Source: Finegoldia magna (lineage in GTDB: Bacteria > Bacillota > Clostridia > Tissierellales > Peptoniphilaceae). Taken from it: 6,173 nt of DNA. The stretch spans positions 1 through 6,173 of the forward strand of contig NZ_JAGYZD010000094.1 in assembly GCF_018371055.1 (NCBI RefSeq), given 5' to 3'. Numbering within the stretch: the first letter of the stretch is position 1; every line of letters begins with the position of its first letter. Below, piece by piece: positions 5,035-6,173 of this stretch. The translations under genes and the position numbers were made by a program. The notes under the pieces are model-generated. The model was given only the letters and a program-made list of their open reading frames with translations, did no database searches and was not told where the DNA came from.

Positions 5035-5357
5035 AACTAGTTGTTGCAATTGTTCAAGATCAAGATGTATATAATTTAAATGCAGATCTTACTGAAGCTG
5101 GTTTTAGAATTACAAAGTTGGCTTCAACTGGCGGATTTTTGAAGACAGGAAACAGTACTTTATTAATAGGTACTGAAGATGAAAATGTAGATAAATGTTT
5201 GGAAATCATTGAAAATGATTGCAAATCAAGAGAAACTACAACTTCAATGCTTTCTGTTAGTATGCCAGGAACTAACTACATATCATATCCTGTAGAGGTT
5301 ATGGTAGGTGGAGCTACTGTATTTTTACTAGAAGTAGATAAGTATTTGAGATTTTAG
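5031..5357 (+). CDS. darA: Cyclic-di-AMP receptor DarA/PstA (PII-like, DUF970)
   Basis: A 108-residue PII-like trimeric protein that binds cyclic di-AMP between subunits; family members are known from Bacillus (DarA/YaaQ), Staphylococcus (PstA) and Listeria. The start is the ATG at 5031, not the upstream in-frame ATG at 4998 that lies inside tmk: AAGGAG (5016-5021) is nine bases before 5031, the ATGA overlap with the tmk stop is typical, and the resulting length matches the family. Ligand residues of the family are all present: R26, T28, T33-G-G-F-L37, N41 and G47. The large loop and following strands (Y-P-V-E-V-M-V-G-G-A-T-V-F, 86-98) are intact, and the end F-L-L-E-V-D-K-Y-L-R-F matches. 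It should therefore be a normal cyclic-di-AMP sensor. Its output partner is not known from the sequence. Confidence 0.95.
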   Translation: MKLVVAIVQDQDVYNLNADLTEAGFRITKLASTGGFLKTGNSTLLIGTEDENVDKCLEIIENDCKSRETTTSMLSVSMPGTNYISYPVEVMVGGATVFLLEVDKYLRF

Positions 5358-5365
5358 GTGATTTT

Positions 5366-5638
5366 ATGAAACTTATAGTTGTAATTATGGAAGATGACTT
5401 GAGTCATATTCTTTCAAAAGAATTGTTGGAGAATAAAATTTCTTCTACTAAATTATCATCAACAGGTGGTTTTTTGAAAAAAGGAAATACTACAATGTTG
5501 ATAGGTACTGATGTGGAAAAAGAACAATCTATTTTAGATTTAATTAAAAAAGTATGTGACGAAAATGATATTGAGTCTGATAATGAATCAAAGGCTAATA
5601 TTTTCGTTATGGATTTAGAGGATTTTAAAAAGTTTTAA
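5366..5638 (+). CDS. Second, shortened cyclic-di-AMP-receptor-like protein (DUF970 paralogue)
   Basis: A 90-residue paralogue of the preceding protein, eight bases downstream; AGGTG (5356-5360) overlaps the previous stop and precedes the ATG by five bases. The N-terminal half aligns clearly (MKLIVVIMEDD; T28-K-L-S-S-T-G-G-F-L37-K-K-G-N41-T-T; G47). Two differences stand out. The position of the ligand-contacting Arg26 is Ser (K-I-S26-S-T28). The region between the central helix and the last strand is about 18 residues shorter and lacks the YPVEVxVGG element that builds the large loop. The final strand (A-N-I-F-V-M-D-L-E-D-F-K-K-F) is kept. It may bind a different ligand, bind cyclic di-AMP weakly, or form mixed trimers with DarA. 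In B. subtilis the gene at this place is yaaR, which is unrelated. The frame is intact and translationally linked to holB, so it does not look like a pseudogene. Confidence 0.85.
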   Translation: MKLIVVIMEDDLSHILSKELLENKISSTKLSSTGGFLKKGNTTMLIGTDVEKEQSILDLIKKVCDENDIESDNESKANIFVMDLEDFKKF

Positions 5639-6173
5639 TGTTACCGAAAAACAAAACTTTGATAAATCAAGTCAAGAATAATAAAATTTCTAACCAATAT
5701 TTACTATATGGTGAGAATTTAAACGAAATAAATTATGATGCTGAGGCTTTGATATACAATTTGCTCGTTAGTAACTCAAATTTGAAGTTGAAGTTTGACA
5801 GAGATAAGTTATCCGATCTGTTGGTTATAGAACCTGAGAAAAATTCTATAACCATAGACAAAATCAGAGATATTTCAAAATTTGTATCCACAAAGCCTTT
5901 TGAATCTAATGACAAGGTCGTGTTGATAAAACAGGCTGATTTGATGAGGACAGAGGCTTCTAACGCTCTTTTAAAAAATTTGGAAGAGCCAAAGCCTTTT
6001 GTGTATTTTATACTACTTACAGACAATAAGAATAAACTTCTCAAAACTATTATTTCAAGATGTCAAGTAATTAATTATCTAAGTGAAAGAGAAAATGAAG
6101 AATTTGATTATACCACAGCTTTGGACATTTTGGATAAATCTATGGGGCAAAATCTTCTTACAATGTTAGATTC
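5638..6173 (+). CDS. holB: DNA polymerase III delta' subunit, N-terminal part (runs off window)
   Basis: Open from the ATG at 5638, which overlaps the previous stop by one base (TAATG), to the window end: 178 codons with no stop, partial at the 3' side. The clamp-loader delta' signature is clear: T-E-A-S-N-A-L-L-K-N-L-E-E-P (105-118), F-I-L-L-T-D-N (124-130) and I-I-S-R-C-Q (138-143, the SRC motif of AAA+ clamp-loader subunits). I-T-I-D-K-I-R (71-77) precedes the strand VVLIKQAD. The P-loop position (LLYGENLNE, 22-30) has lost G-K-T/S, as expected for delta', which does not hydrolyse ATP. The four-cysteine zinc module usual between the P-loop region and this strand is missing: the region (about 40-65) has no Cys. 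It is translationally coupled to the DUF970 genes; tmk-darA-holB linkage supports the name. Confidence 0.92.
   Translation, partial: MLPKNKTLINQVKNNKISNQYLLYGENLNEINYDAEALIYNLLVSNSNLKLKFDRDKLSDLLVIEPEKNSITIDKIRDISKFVSTKPFESNDKVVLIKQADLMRTEASNALLKNLEEPKPFVYFILLTDNKNKLLKTIISRCQVINYLSERENEEFDYTTALDILDKSMGQNLLTMLD

Noticed and set aside
5733..6044. A 103-codon minus-strand frame opposite the last gene
   Set aside because: The plus strand is an intact holB frame with clear AAA+ clamp-loader motifs; the antisense frame has no recognisable features.

Overview
The window is strongly AT-rich Gram-positive DNA with AGGAGG-type ribosome binding sites, tightly packed genes and ATGA/TAATG stop-start overlaps. 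Its gene content points to a low-GC anaerobic Firmicute. The protein sequences, the bofA-tmk-darA-holB neighbourhood and the DUF6110/P1B-ATPase pair fit a Clostridia-related anaerobic coccus of the Finegoldia/Anaerococcus/Peptoniphilus type. That taxonomic guess is inference; no marker gene such as rRNA is present.

Layout. (1) 1-243: the last codons and outer end of an IS30-family insertion sequence, then an AT-rich stretch that stays open in one frame to a stop at 198-200 and may be the tail of a gene cut by the element. It also holds a TATAAT box and a TGTAA/TTACA dyad. (2) 244-2645 (+): a two-gene metal-transport operon, a small glycine-rich membrane-anchored protein (DUF6110-like) coupled by a 1-nt overlap to a P1B-type ATPase with a degenerate HMA domain. 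(3) 2646-2809: a convergent intergenic region dominated by an unusually long, layered 87-nt hairpin (2655-2741) with A/T tracts on both sides, at minimum a bidirectional terminator. (4) 2810-3316 (-): thiol peroxidase Tpx. (5) 3402-3641 (+): a BofA-family membrane protein transcribed divergently from tpx. (6) 3737-4372 (+): ribosomal protein bL25 (CTC type) with its own promoter and a strong intrinsic terminator. (7) 4423-6173 (+): a compact operon of thymidylate kinase, a canonical cyclic-di-AMP receptor (DarA/PstA), a shortened second copy of that receptor, and DNA polymerase III delta' (holB), which runs off the window.

How the genes fit together. The bofA...tmk-darA-...holB order is recognisably the region near the replication origin of Bacillus subtilis (bofA, tmk, yaaQ/darA, yaaR, holB). 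Here ctc sits between bofA and tmk, and a second cyclic-di-AMP-receptor paralogue sits where yaaR would be. The left half (IS30 end, metal ATPase pair, Tpx) looks like accessory metal and oxidative-stress functions beside this conserved replication/nucleotide block. The points most worth a second look are the degenerate tandem DarA paralogue, the 87-nt composite hairpin, the altered HP and TM metal-site motifs of the ATPase with its small partner, the BofA homologue in a possibly non-sporulating lineage, and tmk starting only 12 nt after a strong terminator.
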